A stretch of DNA of 64,000 nucleotides from Fischerella sp. JS2 (GCF_032393985.1 NZ_CP135918.1:6263724-6327723); one strand, 5' to 3'; positions 48,553 through 58,814 are shown, counted from the stretch's first letter. Numbers and translations are program-made. Notes: generated from the letters alone by a model not told the origin.

Positions 48553-48656
48553 TTAGTTGGGCATTGGGCATGGCAAAATGATGAGTCAGTATCTTTATTA
48601 CCAATTACCCATTACCGACCCCAACGGATAATATAACTGTTCAAGTGGACATAATA

Positions 48657-50276
48657 TTATCTCTTCAAAAACCGTTGACGTAGACGAAAAACAAAAATAT
48701 TCACCTCTTGTAATTTCATAGCAGCAACGATCGCACCAAAAACAACCAAACCAACTAAGCCACATATAACTAATTGCAACAGTTGAATTAGCAAACCATT
48801 TCCACCCAAAAATTGCTGCAAAATTTGAAGAGTAGCAAAACTAGCTACACCAGCGACAATGCTACTAGCTGTTAAACCGAAAATAGGTAAACTCCATTGT
48901 CCTAAGGGCAAGCCATTTAACCTGCGATTTAGCAAAAACAACAGCATCAACACAGAACAGCAATTTACTCCCACTGTTGCTAATACCAAACCGGCAGCAC
49001 CAAAAGATTTAATTAAAAGGAAATCTAACAAAGCGTTGAGAAAAATATTAATCACGCTGATCCGAAAGGGTGTTGCACCGTCACCCAAAGCATAAAACAC
49101 CCGTACCAGAACGTCACGCCCTAAATAGACAAACATTCCGATCCCATTCGCAATCAACAAAGAGGCTACCAGTTCTGAGTCTGTGCCTTTAAAAGCACCG
49201 CGTTCGTATACCACTCGTACAATTGGTACGGCTAAAGTTATCATTAATGCCCCCAAGGGCAGCATTGTCAAAGCAGAAAGTAATAGTCCTTGACGAATGC
49301 GTAATTTTAACTCATGCCAATGTTCAGGAGCGGCAAGGCGGGCAAAAATGGGTAACAGGGGAACCAAAATTACGTTGGAAATAATACCCAAAGGTGTCTG
49401 CACAAGTAAGCCGGCATTAGACAAAGCAGCAGCAACCCCTGTAAAGGGAATCAAAGAAGCAAAAAACAAATCTGTGTAAAGGTTAATTTGCAACATTCCT
49501 GAGGAAAAGGTCGCTGGTAGCATGATTTTCATCACATCGCCGACTCCAGGCTGATGAAAATCAAAGCGTAGCCGGAATTTACCCATACCTGCTTTTGCTT
49601 GGGCGATCACCTGTACTAACCACTGTAAAAATGCACCTAGCAAAACACTTCCTGCTAACACCTTTCCACCTAATATGGCATAGTCAGGTGTGCTAATTTT
49701 ACTACCAAGTTGCAAAGCCAGGACACCAAGACCAATAATAACAGTAACACTGGAAAATAAAGGACTAATTGAGGGCAACCAAAATTGATTGGCAGCATTA
49801 AGAACGCCAAAACCAATCCCTATCAAACCTGCCAAGACTGCCATCGGGGCCATAATTTGGAGTTGGTTGATGGCGATCGCTCTCACTAATTCTTTTCCTG
49901 GCACTTTTAAACCAGGTGCAAACATATCTATGAAAGTAGGTGCAAAAATCACCAAAAAAATCGATACTAATAACAGTATCCCACCCACTAGCGTTGTAAT
50001 AGTTTCTACCAAAGGGGCGGCTTCTTCTTTCTTACGCTTAGCTAAAACACTGACAACAGCGCTGTAAAAGGGCCCATTAATTCCTCCTAGCAAAATCAGC
50101 AGAAAACCAGGAATCGTGTAGGCATAATTAAAAGCATCAGCAGCGGGTCCCAAACCAAAAGCGGCAGCAATAACTTGCTGCCGGACTAAACCAAATACTT
50201 TACTGATTAAAGTAGCGGCGGCAATAATACCAGCAATTCCAGCAAGGGAACGAGAAACCTTTTGTTCTTCTGTCAC
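48657..50276 (-). CDS. murJ: Lipid II flippase MurJ
   Basis: 539-residue polytopic inner-membrane protein of the MVF/MurJ (MOP) superfamily. It moves lipid II across the membrane for peptidoglycan synthesis. It begins with the typical AGIIAAATLISKVFGLVRQQ and shows about 14 hydrophobic segments and PLLPIFARLAAPEHWHELK-type loops. In heterocystous species homologues also serve heterocyst wall formation (HglJ/Alr type), so the exact paralogue is uncertain. The stop lies about 100 bases from the MITE-like element. Confidence 0.9.
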   Translation of the reverse strand: MTEEQKVSRSLAGIAGIIAAATLISKVFGLVRQQVIAAAFGLGPAADAFNYAYTIPGFLLILLGGINGPFYSAVVSVLAKRKKEEAAPLVETITTLVGGILLLVSIFLVIFAPTFIDMFAPGLKVPGKELVRAIAINQLQIMAPMAVLAGLIGIGFGVLNAANQFWLPSISPLFSSVTVIIGLGVLALQLGSKISTPDYAILGGKVLAGSVLLGAFLQWLVQVIAQAKAGMGKFRLRFDFHQPGVGDVMKIMLPATFSSGMLQINLYTDLFFASLIPFTGVAAALSNAGLLVQTPLGIISNVILVPLLPIFARLAAPEHWHELKLRIRQGLLLSALTMLPLGALMITLAVPIVRVVYERGAFKGTDSELVASLLIANGIGMFVYLGRDVLVRVFYALGDGATPFRISVINIFLNALLDFLLIKSFGAAGLVLATVGVNCCSVLMLLFLLNRRLNGLPLGQWSLPIFGLTASSIVAGVASFATLQILQQFLGGNGLLIQLLQLVICGLVGLVVFGAIVAAMKLQEVNIFVFRLRQRFLKR

Positions 50277-50565
50277 AAACAGTACCCAATAAGCAAAAAT
50301 GGCCCATACTTGAAAACATTTAACCGAAAATTCGGTACTTTGTCAGGGTATTTTTGATTAAAGGGAGTAAATTTGACTTGATGCTCCTCAAGCATCACTC
50401 ATAATATCTACAAGAAGAGTGGTAATGTAAAGCTTTTCTTCCTCGTCTTCCTCGCCAAGAATTCTCCCATATGACTGTAAGAATATCAATTACACTTAAT
50501 TGTGGAAATCACTTACATCAGTTGTCTCTAAAAAGCTTAATGCCTTGATCGCATTTTACTTACTA

Positions 50566-51126
50566 TTACCAGGTCTTGTACCAAAAGTATAATGCCAGAA
50601 TGAGGTAATTCAACATCCAAAGAATATTAAAGAAAATTTCGCCTGAAGTAAATCGAGACACATATTGAGTTCTGGTAATCTCTACAGGTGGGAGGTTTAT
50701 TTCCTCTAGCATTTCTGTAAAGTAAACTTGTTGAATCCAGTATTTGCCATTTTGTTTATAAATCCGCCGTTTACCAGGCTGAGGACGAAACTCATTTATT
50801 TGCAACAGCGCAATGATCAGCGAGTAGATAAGAAAAAATGCGATCGCTAATTTTGTCCATACTGGTAAGAATTTGTAAAAATCCCGAAAAAATTCAACAA
50901 AGTGGGCTGCATTCCATAACTGTTCCCAAATAAAAAGCAAGCCATTTCCCAGCATTAATCCGAAATGTAATACTAGTGACCATCTGGGAAAATTTAGGGT
51001 TGTGATCTGCTCAACTTCAGCTTCAGAAAAAATACAAAATATTACTTTAATATGCCGTATCAGGCTGGCAAAAAAACCAACGAAGGCCAGTAAGAACAAT
51101 ATCAGGAACATAACAAATAAAATCAC
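50566..51126 (-). CDS. Membrane protein of unknown function
   Basis: 186 residues with about four hydrophobic segments (1-24; ~50-70; ~88-110; ~165-184). A cytoplasmic or lumenal stretch between (EFRPQPGKRRIYKQNGKYWI) is basic. No named domain recognised. It is followed downstream by a 41-residue membrane ORF on the same strand (51347-51222), then the LCP gene starts at 52856 further on and reads toward them. Confidence 0.6.
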   Translation of the reverse strand: MILFVMFLILFLLAFVGFFASLIRHIKVIFCIFSEAEVEQITTLNFPRWSLVLHFGLMLGNGLLFIWEQLWNAAHFVEFFRDFYKFLPVWTKLAIAFFLIYSLIIALLQINEFRPQPGKRRIYKQNGKYWIQQVYFTEMLEEINLPPVEITRTQYVSRFTSGEIFFNILWMLNYLILALYFWYKTW

Positions 51127-51221
51127 CTGAATAAATGTCTTAACTTGTGCCTAATTCTCAGAAAAAATAAAAAGTGAAGAAGTGAGACTTAAAACGTACT
51201 TTTCACCATCAGCAAATAATA

Positions 51222-51347
51222 TTAATTATTTACCTTTGTTTCACTTCTTCTTAAAAGAATAGCGGGTTTAGCATTTAGCATTACCCATAAAAAGGCAAGA
51301 GCCAAAATAAAAATTATGCCTAACAAGCGCAGCAGAATTTTTGACAT
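51222..51347 (-). CDS. Small single-span membrane protein (41 aa)
   Basis: ATG 51347 to TAA 51222. Residues 5-24 form one hydrophobic helix (LLRLLGIIFILALAFLWVML), followed by a basic tail ending LLRRSETKVNN. This resembles the size and layout of small cyanobacterial membrane proteins. It lies between the LCP-family gene (its stop is at 51417) and the 186-residue membrane protein, all on the minus strand. No ribosome site is obvious, so confidence is moderate. Confidence 0.4.
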   Translation of the reverse strand: MSKILLRLLGIIFILALAFLWVMLNAKPAILLRRSETKVNN

Positions 51348-51365
51348 AATAGCAGTGTTATTTGT

Positions 51366-51412
51366 TGATTGGTGGTGATTCCAAACAACCACCAACTACT
51401 AACTACTAACAA
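51366..51412. repeat. STRR fold-back after the LCP gene
   Basis: gattggtggtgattcc faces accaccaactactaactac immediately downstream of the LCP stop codon; likely serves as a 3' hairpin. Confidence 0.55.
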
Positions 51413-51416
51413 ATGA

Positions 51417-52856
51417 CTACTTCCAATCTTTCCCAATTCTAATAGTGAGATCAGATTCTAAGTCACCCATTGCTGAGACTTCAATAGTTCCCAAACCCAA
51501 GATTTTTTGCAGTTGTTCTGCGGCTTGGCGGTTGCCTTTTTGGGCAATAATCTTAGTTTCACTACGCCCATCGGGCCAATCTGAAATAGCATAGACTTTT
51601 TTAAAGCCTTTGCTTTTGAGAGAGTTGATTACCTTGGCAGTTAGCTGGGGTTGATTGGAGGCATTTTGAATAGCAATTTTGAGACTAGGTAGCGATCGCC
51701 TATCTGGTTTCAGACCACCTATACTAACTCCAGTATAATTATTGAGCAAGTCAACTTTTCCAGTTAGATTCAACCAATAACTATCAGGATCTGCACTTAA
51801 ACGACTAAAAATACCTGGTAGCAAGGTCATTTGAAAATTATCCCGCTCCATGTTCAAAGAGAAGTTGACTAGTGCCATCATCTCTTCAACTTTCAGGTTT
51901 GTGTCAAAGTACTTGCCCATAATGTGGACTAGCTGTGGCAACCTGGGTAAAACAGTGGGACTAAACAAGCGTTCGCGTAACCCCATCAGCAATGCTTGCT
52001 GTCGCTGTACTCTTGGAAGATCCCCTGTGTTAGCTTCACGGTAACGCACAAACTGTTCAGCCTGTTCACCGTTAAGAGTTTGCCAACCACTGACTAAATT
52101 AATTGAAAACTTACCAGCCGAGTCTTTGTATTCCATCGGTTTGGGAACAAACACTTCTACGCCACCCAACTGATCTACTAACTGCCGTAAGCCGCTAGTA
52201 GAAATACGGATGTAGCGATCAATGGGTGCATTACTCAAAGTCCGACTCACAACCCGCGCTGCCAACACCGGACCCCCTTGGGCGTTAGCTTGGGATACTT
52301 TAGTTAATCCCTTTGATTCTGGGATCGCAATCATAGTATCCCTGGGAATCGAAAGCACGCGTATGGTATGATTTTCTGGGTTTAGTCTTACCAACAACAT
52401 CGTATCGCTCTTACCAGCATAACTTTCTGGAGAACCATCAACGCTACCACGGACTGGTTCGATGCCCATGATCAGAACATTCATTGGGCGTGTGAGCTTA
52501 TATTGAGAAATATTGCTCCAAATCTCCCCTGGTAATGGCGTTTTTTCTGCGTCTGGGCCACCCATACCCAACTCTTCATCTGTTCGATCTATATCGCTCC
52601 AGAGGGGAGTCCAAAGCGCTAAAGTCGATACTAATAACCCTGAAAGTGTGATCCCTACAACTATTGTCAACAGCCAAAATAGCCACCGAGGCATTGCCAA
52701 ACCCAACCTTTGATAAAGTTGGCTGGGTATAGAACCTACAGACTCTACAAACTGAGATGATACATTCGCTTGTTGTTGTGGGTTTGCCTCATCAGTAGAT
52801 TTTTGCGCTTGTTGAGATTTACCCTGATTTTTGATCTGTGCTACTTGTTTAACCAC
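51417..52856 (-). CDS. LytR-CpsA-Psr (LCP) family protein
   Basis: 479 residues; transfers polyprenyl-linked polymers to peptidoglycan in this family. N-terminal cytoplasmic part is Gln-rich, then a single TM helix (~58-82), then the LCP domain (~125-330) with VLIMGIEP, SDTMLLVRLNPENHTIRVLS, IPRDTMIAIP and the Arg-rich VRYREANTGDLPRVQRQ substrate pocket. A LytR_C domain follows (~385-478). GTG start 52856. It is divergent from the mannose-1-phosphate guanylyltransferase gene, so both may act in cell-surface polysaccharide synthesis. Confidence 0.9.
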   Translation of the reverse strand: MVKQVAQIKNQGKSQQAQKSTDEANPQQQANVSSQFVESVGSIPSQLYQRLGLAMPRWLFWLLTIVVGITLSGLLVSTLALWTPLWSDIDRTDEELGMGGPDAEKTPLPGEIWSNISQYKLTRPMNVLIMGIEPVRGSVDGSPESYAGKSDTMLLVRLNPENHTIRVLSIPRDTMIAIPESKGLTKVSQANAQGGPVLAARVVSRTLSNAPIDRYIRISTSGLRQLVDQLGGVEVFVPKPMEYKDSAGKFSINLVSGWQTLNGEQAEQFVRYREANTGDLPRVQRQQALLMGLRERLFSPTVLPRLPQLVHIMGKYFDTNLKVEEMMALVNFSLNMERDNFQMTLLPGIFSRLSADPDSYWLNLTGKVDLLNNYTGVSIGGLKPDRRSLPSLKIAIQNASNQPQLTAKVINSLKSKGFKKVYAISDWPDGRSETKIIAQKGNRQAAEQLQKILGLGTIEVSAMGDLESDLTIRIGKDWK

Positions 52857-52974
52857 AAACTATCTCCCCACTCATCCACTCCCTAAACCTAATGTTAATC
52901 TAAGCAACCAATCTTGCCAGTGATGAAGACCACAGTACACTTAGTAGTGTTCTTGAGTAAGTTTCTATGACAAC

Positions 52975-54039
52975 ATGACTAGAGCATTGTTCCCTGTAAT
53001 TCTTGCTGGTGGTAAAGGTGAACGCTTTTGGCCCTTAAGTCGCCAAAATCGACCCAAACAATTTTTAAACCTAGATGGTAGCTCTAGAAGTCTTCTACAA
53101 GCAACGGCTGATCGACTGCTACCATTAGCAGACGGTTGGGATCGCTTGTTGGTGATTACTTCTAGTCAGATAGCCCAAGGAGTTAAGGAACAACTGCCCG
53201 AACTACCATCGAATAACTTGCTAGTCGAGTCTCAAGGAAGGGACACAGCCGCAGCAGTTGCTTGGACAAGCTTGGAAATCAAAAAGCGTCACGGAGATGA
53301 CGCTATTATCGGCTTTTTCCCTGCTGATCATTGGATTGCTAACCAAGATGTTTTTGCACACACAATAAATGCAGCAATTGAACTAGCAGCAAACACAGCA
53401 GCAATTGTCACACTGGGGATCAAGCCCACCTTTCCATCAACTGGCTACGGTTACATAGAACAAGGCGAAAAGATTGGTTGCTTTGATGACTTGCCAGCTT
53501 ATCATGTCAACCGCTTTACTGAAAAGCCCGACCGTCAAACGGCAGAAAATTTTCTGGCGACGGGACGTTTTAGCTGGAATAGCGGGATGTTTATTTTCCG
53601 GGCGGGTGTTGTTCTCAAGGAACTGCATATCCACGCCCCAGAAATTATTGAACCGTTGATACAGCACGGCCCTGATATCTATCCCCAGTTACCTAAGAAG
53701 AGTATAGACTATGCGCTCATGGAAAAAACGAATTTGACACATGTCTTACCAGTGGATTTTGGCTGGGATGACTTAGGTGATTGGAATGCGATCGAACGTT
53801 TATTAAAAAAAGAAGATTCCCCAAATGTAGAACTAGGTACTCATGTAGGGTTAGATACACAGGGTGCTATTGTTTACACTAACAATCCTGATGAGGTTGT
53901 TGTCACCATTGGTCTAGAAGATGTCGTAATTGTGCGCGATCGCAATGTGACTCTTGTTGTCAAAAAAGACCGTACTCAAGAAATCAAGCAAATTTTGAAA
54001 ACTTTACAAAGTGATCCCCGATTTACGGAATTGTTGTGA
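52975..54039 (+). CDS. manC: Mannose-1-phosphate guanylyltransferase
   Basis: Makes GDP-mannose from mannose-1-phosphate and GTP for surface glycans. 354 residues with the nucleotidyltransferase signature LAGGKGERFWPLSR (11-24), RPKQFLNL, and FTEKPDRQTAE. The C-terminal phosphomannose isomerase half of bifunctional AlgA/ManC enzymes is absent, so this is the short monofunctional form. ATG at 52975. Divergent from the LCP gene and convergent with the aminopeptidase gene. Confidence 0.93.
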   Translation: MTRALFPVILAGGKGERFWPLSRQNRPKQFLNLDGSSRSLLQATADRLLPLADGWDRLLVITSSQIAQGVKEQLPELPSNNLLVESQGRDTAAAVAWTSLEIKKRHGDDAIIGFFPADHWIANQDVFAHTINAAIELAANTAAIVTLGIKPTFPSTGYGYIEQGEKIGCFDDLPAYHVNRFTEKPDRQTAENFLATGRFSWNSGMFIFRAGVVLKELHIHAPEIIEPLIQHGPDIYPQLPKKSIDYALMEKTNLTHVLPVDFGWDDLGDWNAIERLLKKEDSPNVELGTHVGLDTQGAIVYTNNPDEVVVTIGLEDVVIVRDRNVTLVVKKDRTQEIKQILKTLQSDPRFTELL

Positions 54040-54041
54040 AG

Positions 54042-54086
54042 TTAGTAGTTAGTGGTTAAGAATCAACAATCAACTACTAACTACCA
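54042..54086. repeat. STRR fold-back between convergent manC and pepN
   Basis: agttagtagttagtggtt faces caactactaactaccaacta. It fills the 48-bp gap between two convergent stop codons and could act as a bidirectional terminator. Confidence 0.7.
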
Positions 54087-54087
54087 A

Positions 54088-56682
54088 CTACTTCGCCTTC
54101 GCTTCTAAGTTTTCCAAACGACTTCTCAGTTCCTGATTTTGTTGTTTGAGTTGATCAAGTTCCTCGCGCAGTAGTTTAACTGCACTGTCTGTACCAATAT
54201 TCTTTTGCACTTTGGCAATCTCTTCTTCTGCATAGCGGCGTACCCGTCCATCTGCTGTTTGATCGCCAAGGGATTGCAAGATACTGATGGCTTTGGGAGT
54301 TTCCATATTTCCCAAGGCTGTCACTACTGCGACTTGAGTTAAGAAGAATCTTTCTTTAGCAAGTTCTGCCAAATGATCTAAGATTCGCTCTACATTGGCA
54401 GGAGTTTGACCGACAGAGACTATACCCAATGCCCGAATTGCTGTCAAGCGCAAAGGCTGGGGAATGCCTATTTTGGTGTATTCCAAAATCAGATTTAAGG
54501 CTGCTTCGGAAGTTTTAAGTTTGGCTAAACCAGCGATCGCCCCACTGCGTACTACTTCATTCCAACCTGCTTTTGCTTCTAAAACTGTTTTTAGCAGTTT
54601 CAAAACTTTTTCTTCTTTGGGTTTTTCTTCCAAACTGGCAGCTGCAATTGTACCAACTGCGCGGGCTGCGGCTGCTTCTACATAGTAGCTGGCATCTCCA
54701 TTCTCAACTACTTCTTTGATAGCCTTATAACTAGCGTAGGTTTTGATTGTTGCCAGTGCTTCTACTACAGCTCGACGTACATTGGGATTATCATCTTTTA
54801 ACCCTAGCACTAAAGCATCAAAGCTTTGGTCTAACTTGATTTCTGCTATTTGGGCAGCTACTTCTGCACGCACACCCCAAAAAGGATCTTTTTGCAGTGC
54901 TGACAATAGTGCTTTAAGGACTTCTAGTCCTCCTTTTTTCGCTAAGGCTTCAGCTGCGTAAATACGCGAAATTGGATTGGGATCAAATTCTAACTGTGCT
55001 TTTAACTCTGGTACTGAGTACTCCAAGGAAACAGTTTTCAAGAAATTATTCCCCACATCAAAGCTGACAAACAGTGGTTTCTCTTCTAGTGGGAAATAGA
55101 AAGTTTGTTCACGTTCGTGAACCCGTACCTTGAAAATTTTTAATTCCGCAGTAGCACCATTTTTAGCATAACCAAAACCAATGGGAATTCGTAGGTCAAA
55201 TAAATCACTGTTACTGCCATTTTTATCAGATGATGCTTGGGTTTGAGTTACCGTCACCTTAGCTAAGTTAGCATCGCCATCCCAAGAGTATGCGACTTTG
55301 AAATCTGGATGCCCCCCTCGAAATACATACTGGTCAAACAGAAATAATAGATTACGTCCAGTTGCCTTTTCGATCGCCCGAAGTAAATCTATTGTTTCTA
55401 CGGTTTTATGGGCATTATCCTGGACAAATGTCTGCATTGCTTGCCAAAACATTTCGTCGCCCAACTCCGTACGGATCATGTGATATACACAAGACCCTTT
55501 TTCATAGATGTGGCGATCATAGAGTTCGATCGCTTCTCGATAGACGTGTGTCACCATCGGACGGCGGTAGCGACTGCTATCTTCTGCTAGATAGCTGCGG
55601 GCTTCTCCTAAGCGATAATAGGCTGCTTCATCTGCACCGTACTCATGCTCTGTCCACATTACTTCAGAATAAGAAGCCATGCCTTCTTTTACCCAAGCAT
55701 GTGACCAGTGTTTGATGACAACTAAATCACCAAACCATTGGTGTGCCAGTTCGTGGACTACTAAACTTTCTGTATTGCGGTTATCTAATGCTGCTTTAGC
55801 ATCCAGCAAACATCTATCTGTTAACAGTGTGGTGGAAGTGTTTTCCATGCCACCAAAGATGAAATCATCAACGCAGACTTGGGCATACTTTGGATAGGGA
55901 TAAACATAGCCATATTTTTCGCTGAGAAACTCCATCATTCGGGGAGTTTTGCCCATACTACGTTTGGCATCTGCTTCCCGTCCTTTTTCCACATAGTATG
56001 TAACAGGTTTTCCGTTCCAATCATCGCGAATTTCTGCAAAGTCACCTACCGCCAGTGTCATTAAATAGGTAGGATGAATTTGCTGCTGCAACCAGTGATA
56101 AATTTTGTCCTCACCGTCTGCTTCTGTAGCAATTAGTTCACCATTAGATATGGCAATCAGTGGTTTGGGAACACGGACACGAATTTCGGAAGTAGACAAC
56201 TGTCCCGGGTAGTCAAAACAAGGAAACCAGAAGCGTGAGTCTTCATCTTCACCCTGTGTCCAAACTTGAGTGGGTTTGTGGGGATAATGTTTATTGGGTT
56301 GGATGAAGTAGATCCCCCGTTGGGGCTTTTGGACAGAGTAGGCGATCGCGATCGCAAGTCGTTGATTAACAAGGGTGGGTGAATGTAGTTGGATCGAGAG
56401 TTTTTCACCGTCGTAATCAAACTTCTGCTGTACTTCATCCACAAAGACAGATTCAATGTTCAAATTAACAGCATCCAAGCTTAAACGGTCAATACCATTA
56501 CGGATGGGCAATAAAGTAATATTGCACTTTCCTTGAACGCTCTGGTTGGGAATATCTAAATCGAGATCTAGAAAAATATGTTCAACCTGTCCGGGGCGGT
56601 CAGGGTTATAGTGTGGTTTTGCCCCTGGCAACTCAAAAGATTTGTAACGGTAATTTTCTGTATCAAAAAAATAATAAGACAT
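54088..56682 (-). CDS. pepN: M1 family aminopeptidase with C-terminal HEAT repeats
   Basis: 864-residue zinc aminopeptidase. N-terminal beta domain, then the catalytic domain with substrate motif GGMENTSTT (GAMEN type) and zinc site H310-E-L-A-H314 plus Glu333 (WVKEGMASYSE). The C-terminal third consists of HEAT repeats (DPFWGVRAEVAAQIAEIKLD; NPNVRRAVVEALATIKTYA; RYAEEEIAKVQKN), in place of the PepN helical domain, and ends in a coiled coil (KQQNQELRSRLENLEAK). HEAT-repeat forms are common in cyanobacteria. Role: peptide turnover; symbol by family only. Starts at ATG 56682. Confidence 0.92.
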   Translation of the reverse strand: MSYYFFDTENYRYKSFELPGAKPHYNPDRPGQVEHIFLDLDLDIPNQSVQGKCNITLLPIRNGIDRLSLDAVNLNIESVFVDEVQQKFDYDGEKLSIQLHSPTLVNQRLAIAIAYSVQKPQRGIYFIQPNKHYPHKPTQVWTQGEDEDSRFWFPCFDYPGQLSTSEIRVRVPKPLIAISNGELIATEADGEDKIYHWLQQQIHPTYLMTLAVGDFAEIRDDWNGKPVTYYVEKGREADAKRSMGKTPRMMEFLSEKYGYVYPYPKYAQVCVDDFIFGGMENTSTTLLTDRCLLDAKAALDNRNTESLVVHELAHQWFGDLVVIKHWSHAWVKEGMASYSEVMWTEHEYGADEAAYYRLGEARSYLAEDSSRYRRPMVTHVYREAIELYDRHIYEKGSCVYHMIRTELGDEMFWQAMQTFVQDNAHKTVETIDLLRAIEKATGRNLLFLFDQYVFRGGHPDFKVAYSWDGDANLAKVTVTQTQASSDKNGSNSDLFDLRIPIGFGYAKNGATAELKIFKVRVHEREQTFYFPLEEKPLFVSFDVGNNFLKTVSLEYSVPELKAQLEFDPNPISRIYAAEALAKKGGLEVLKALLSALQKDPFWGVRAEVAAQIAEIKLDQSFDALVLGLKDDNPNVRRAVVEALATIKTYASYKAIKEVVENGDASYYVEAAAARAVGTIAAASLEEKPKEEKVLKLLKTVLEAKAGWNEVVRSGAIAGLAKLKTSEAALNLILEYTKIGIPQPLRLTAIRALGIVSVGQTPANVERILDHLAELAKERFFLTQVAVVTALGNMETPKAISILQSLGDQTADGRVRRYAEEEIAKVQKNIGTDSAVKLLREELDQLKQQNQELRSRLENLEAKAK

Positions 56683-57302
56683 TGATGCCTACTGACCTTT
56701 TAATCCTGATAACTCTAAATGGATTTAGTTAACAAAAAGAAAACGAAGTAAAAGAATGAAAAATTGCTACATAGTACACTTTTCCCAAATCGACTCTTGA
56801 TGCTCCCCGTTGTCATTTAGTCGAGAGTGTCCTACGCTCTATTCGGTTTTCATTGAGTAAAAATACTCCAAAGCATTTACATAGCTTTAGGATAGCTTGT
56901 TGCTATTGTTAATATTAATTTTTTTTCGATGAATAACAGAAAATTTCTTAAATTTTATCTTCATACTTGTGTGGGAGATTCAGATTTATTGACAATTTAA
57001 GTTTGTTTATTTACTGGTTAATCAGTAAATTCAACTAAGAGAGTAGATAAAAGCAATAAGACTAAGCACCCAAAACAAAATCTTTGTCTTGATGACAAAT
57101 TTATAAAAATACAATAATAGAATAAAAATACCTAAAACAAAAACATGATGTTTTGAATTCGTGATAAATTCATAGCCGCAATTGTAGTAGAAATTGATGA
57201 GTATAAGGGTATATGGGTGTTAGAGTGTAAAAAAGACTTAATTTAAAGATTATTTAATCATTTAAAAATCTTAGAATTGGTATAAAAGAACTCAGAAATA
57301 CA
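56683..57302. other. Gene-free divergent region
   Basis: 620 bp between pepN (minus) and rsmB (plus). AT-rich, no coding frame, no clear hairpin or repeat. It must hold both promoters. Confidence 0.45.
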
Positions 57303-58814
57303 TTGCAACATCAAAAATCCAGAAATCAAAATATTTCATCCCGGCAACTAGCTTTTATTGCCTTGCGAGAAGTCCACAAGGGAGCTTATGCTGATGTGGC
57401 ACTAGACCGAGTGTTAGCAAAAGCAGACATAGCAGATGGTGAAGTTGGTGCAAAGATGCTCAGCGATCGCCGTTTAGTCACAGAATTAGTTTATGGCTGC
57501 ACCAGAAGACAGCGTACTCTCGACGCTATTATTGATCAACTTGCCAAAAAGCAATCCCATCAGCAACCCAAAGACCTCCGCACGATCCTGCATTTAGGCT
57601 TCTACCAGTTGCTATATCAAGAACGAATTCCTCCTAGTGCGGCTGTGAATACCACCGTACAATTATCCAAGGAAAATGGTTTTGCTGGATTGGCTGGTTT
57701 TGTGAATGGTTTATTGCGGCAGTTTCTTCGCCTCATGGAAGAGATGGGGAGGTGGGGAGATGGTGGAGATGGGGGACAAACCAGACAAGGGGAACAAGGG
57801 AGGAACACGGGGAATATAGATGAAATACTCTGTGTGTCACCGCGTCTTTTTTTCCTCACATCTTTCTTACAGCTACCAGAAAACCAAGTTGAACGTTTGG
57901 GTATTCTACACAGTTTTCCTGACTGGATAATTCAAGTTTGGATAGACCAATTTGGTGTAATCGAGACAGAAAAACTATGTATCTGGATGAACCAAACCCC
58001 AGCAATTGATCTACGGGTAAATCCACTTCGCGCTGATTTAGAAACAGTAGAAGCAGCATTGCAGGCGGCTGGTATTTCCTGTCAACGTCTTCCCCACCTC
58101 CCGCAAGCTTTACGATTACTGACTCACCCAGGTCAAATTCAAAATCTGCCTGGTTTTAGTCAGGGTTGGTGGAGTATCCAAGATAGTAGTGCCCAACTAG
58201 TTGGTCATTTCCTTGATCCCCAACCAAAAGAAGTAGTGATTGATGCCTGTGCTGCACCCGGTGGTAAAACCACTCACATGGCTGAGTTAATGCAGGATAC
58301 GGGGAAAATTTGGGCGTGCGATCGCACTGCTTCTCGGATGCGGAAACTTCAAGAAAATATCCAACGGCTTGATCTGAAATCTATAAAAATTTGCATTGAT
58401 GACACTCGGAATTTATCCCAATTTCGTAACTCTGCTGACCGTGTCTTACTGGATGCACCTTGTTCTGGTTTAGGGACGTTACATCGCCATGCTGATGCGC
58501 GCTGGCGACAAACACCAGACTCAGTCAAAGAACTTTCCATCCTGCAAAAAGAATTAATATCACATACAAGCACTTTTGTAAAACAAGGAGGGTTACTAGT
58601 TTATGCTACCTGTACGTTGCATCCAACTGAAAATGAAAGCGTCATAGAATCATTTATCACAGAAAACTGTGATTGGAAAATAGAGACTTCTTTTCAAAAT
58701 GTAGCTTTTCATAAGTATTCCACGTCACTAGGCTGCCTAAAAGTTTTACCCCATCAACATGACATGGATGGCTTTTTTATGGTTCGTTTAAGAAAAACCA
58801 ATAATTCAGGGTGA
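57303..58814 (+). CDS. rsmB: 16S rRNA (cytosine-967) methyltransferase RsmB
   Basis: 503 residues from TTG 57303. An N-terminal NusB-like RNA-binding domain (~12-140, RQLAFIALREVHKGAYADVA) is followed by the Sun/NOL1 SAM domain with DACAAPGGKTTHMAEL and the catalytic Cys pair in DAPCSGLGT and VYATCTLHP. It methylates C967 of 16S rRNA by homology. Between the two domains (~145-180) lies a low-complexity insert, GRWGDGGDGGQTRQGEQG, encoded by repeat-type DNA and in frame. It is longer than typical RsmB (about 430-450) for this reason. The stop is 59 bases before the TerB-like gene. Confidence 0.93.
   Translation: MQHQKSRNQNISSRQLAFIALREVHKGAYADVALDRVLAKADIADGEVGAKMLSDRRLVTELVYGCTRRQRTLDAIIDQLAKKQSHQQPKDLRTILHLGFYQLLYQERIPPSAAVNTTVQLSKENGFAGLAGFVNGLLRQFLRLMEEMGRWGDGGDGGQTRQGEQGRNTGNIDEILCVSPRLFFLTSFLQLPENQVERLGILHSFPDWIIQVWIDQFGVIETEKLCIWMNQTPAIDLRVNPLRADLETVEAALQAAGISCQRLPHLPQALRLLTHPGQIQNLPGFSQGWWSIQDSSAQLVGHFLDPQPKEVVIDACAAPGGKTTHMAELMQDTGKIWACDRTASRMRKLQENIQRLDLKSIKICIDDTRNLSQFRNSADRVLLDAPCSGLGTLHRHADARWRQTPDSVKELSILQKELISHTSTFVKQGGLLVYATCTLHPTENESVIESFITENCDWKIETSFQNVAFHKYSTSLGCLKVLPHQHDMDGFFMVRLRKTNNSG
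57736..57845 (+). repeat. Repeat insertion inside rsmB
   Basis: ggggaggtggggagatggtg followed by gggggacaaaccagacaagg and aacaagggaggaacacgggg. Purine-rich tandem DNA of a kind usually found in spacers of these genomes. It interrupts the linker between the NusB and SAM domains without breaking the frame. Confidence 0.65.
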
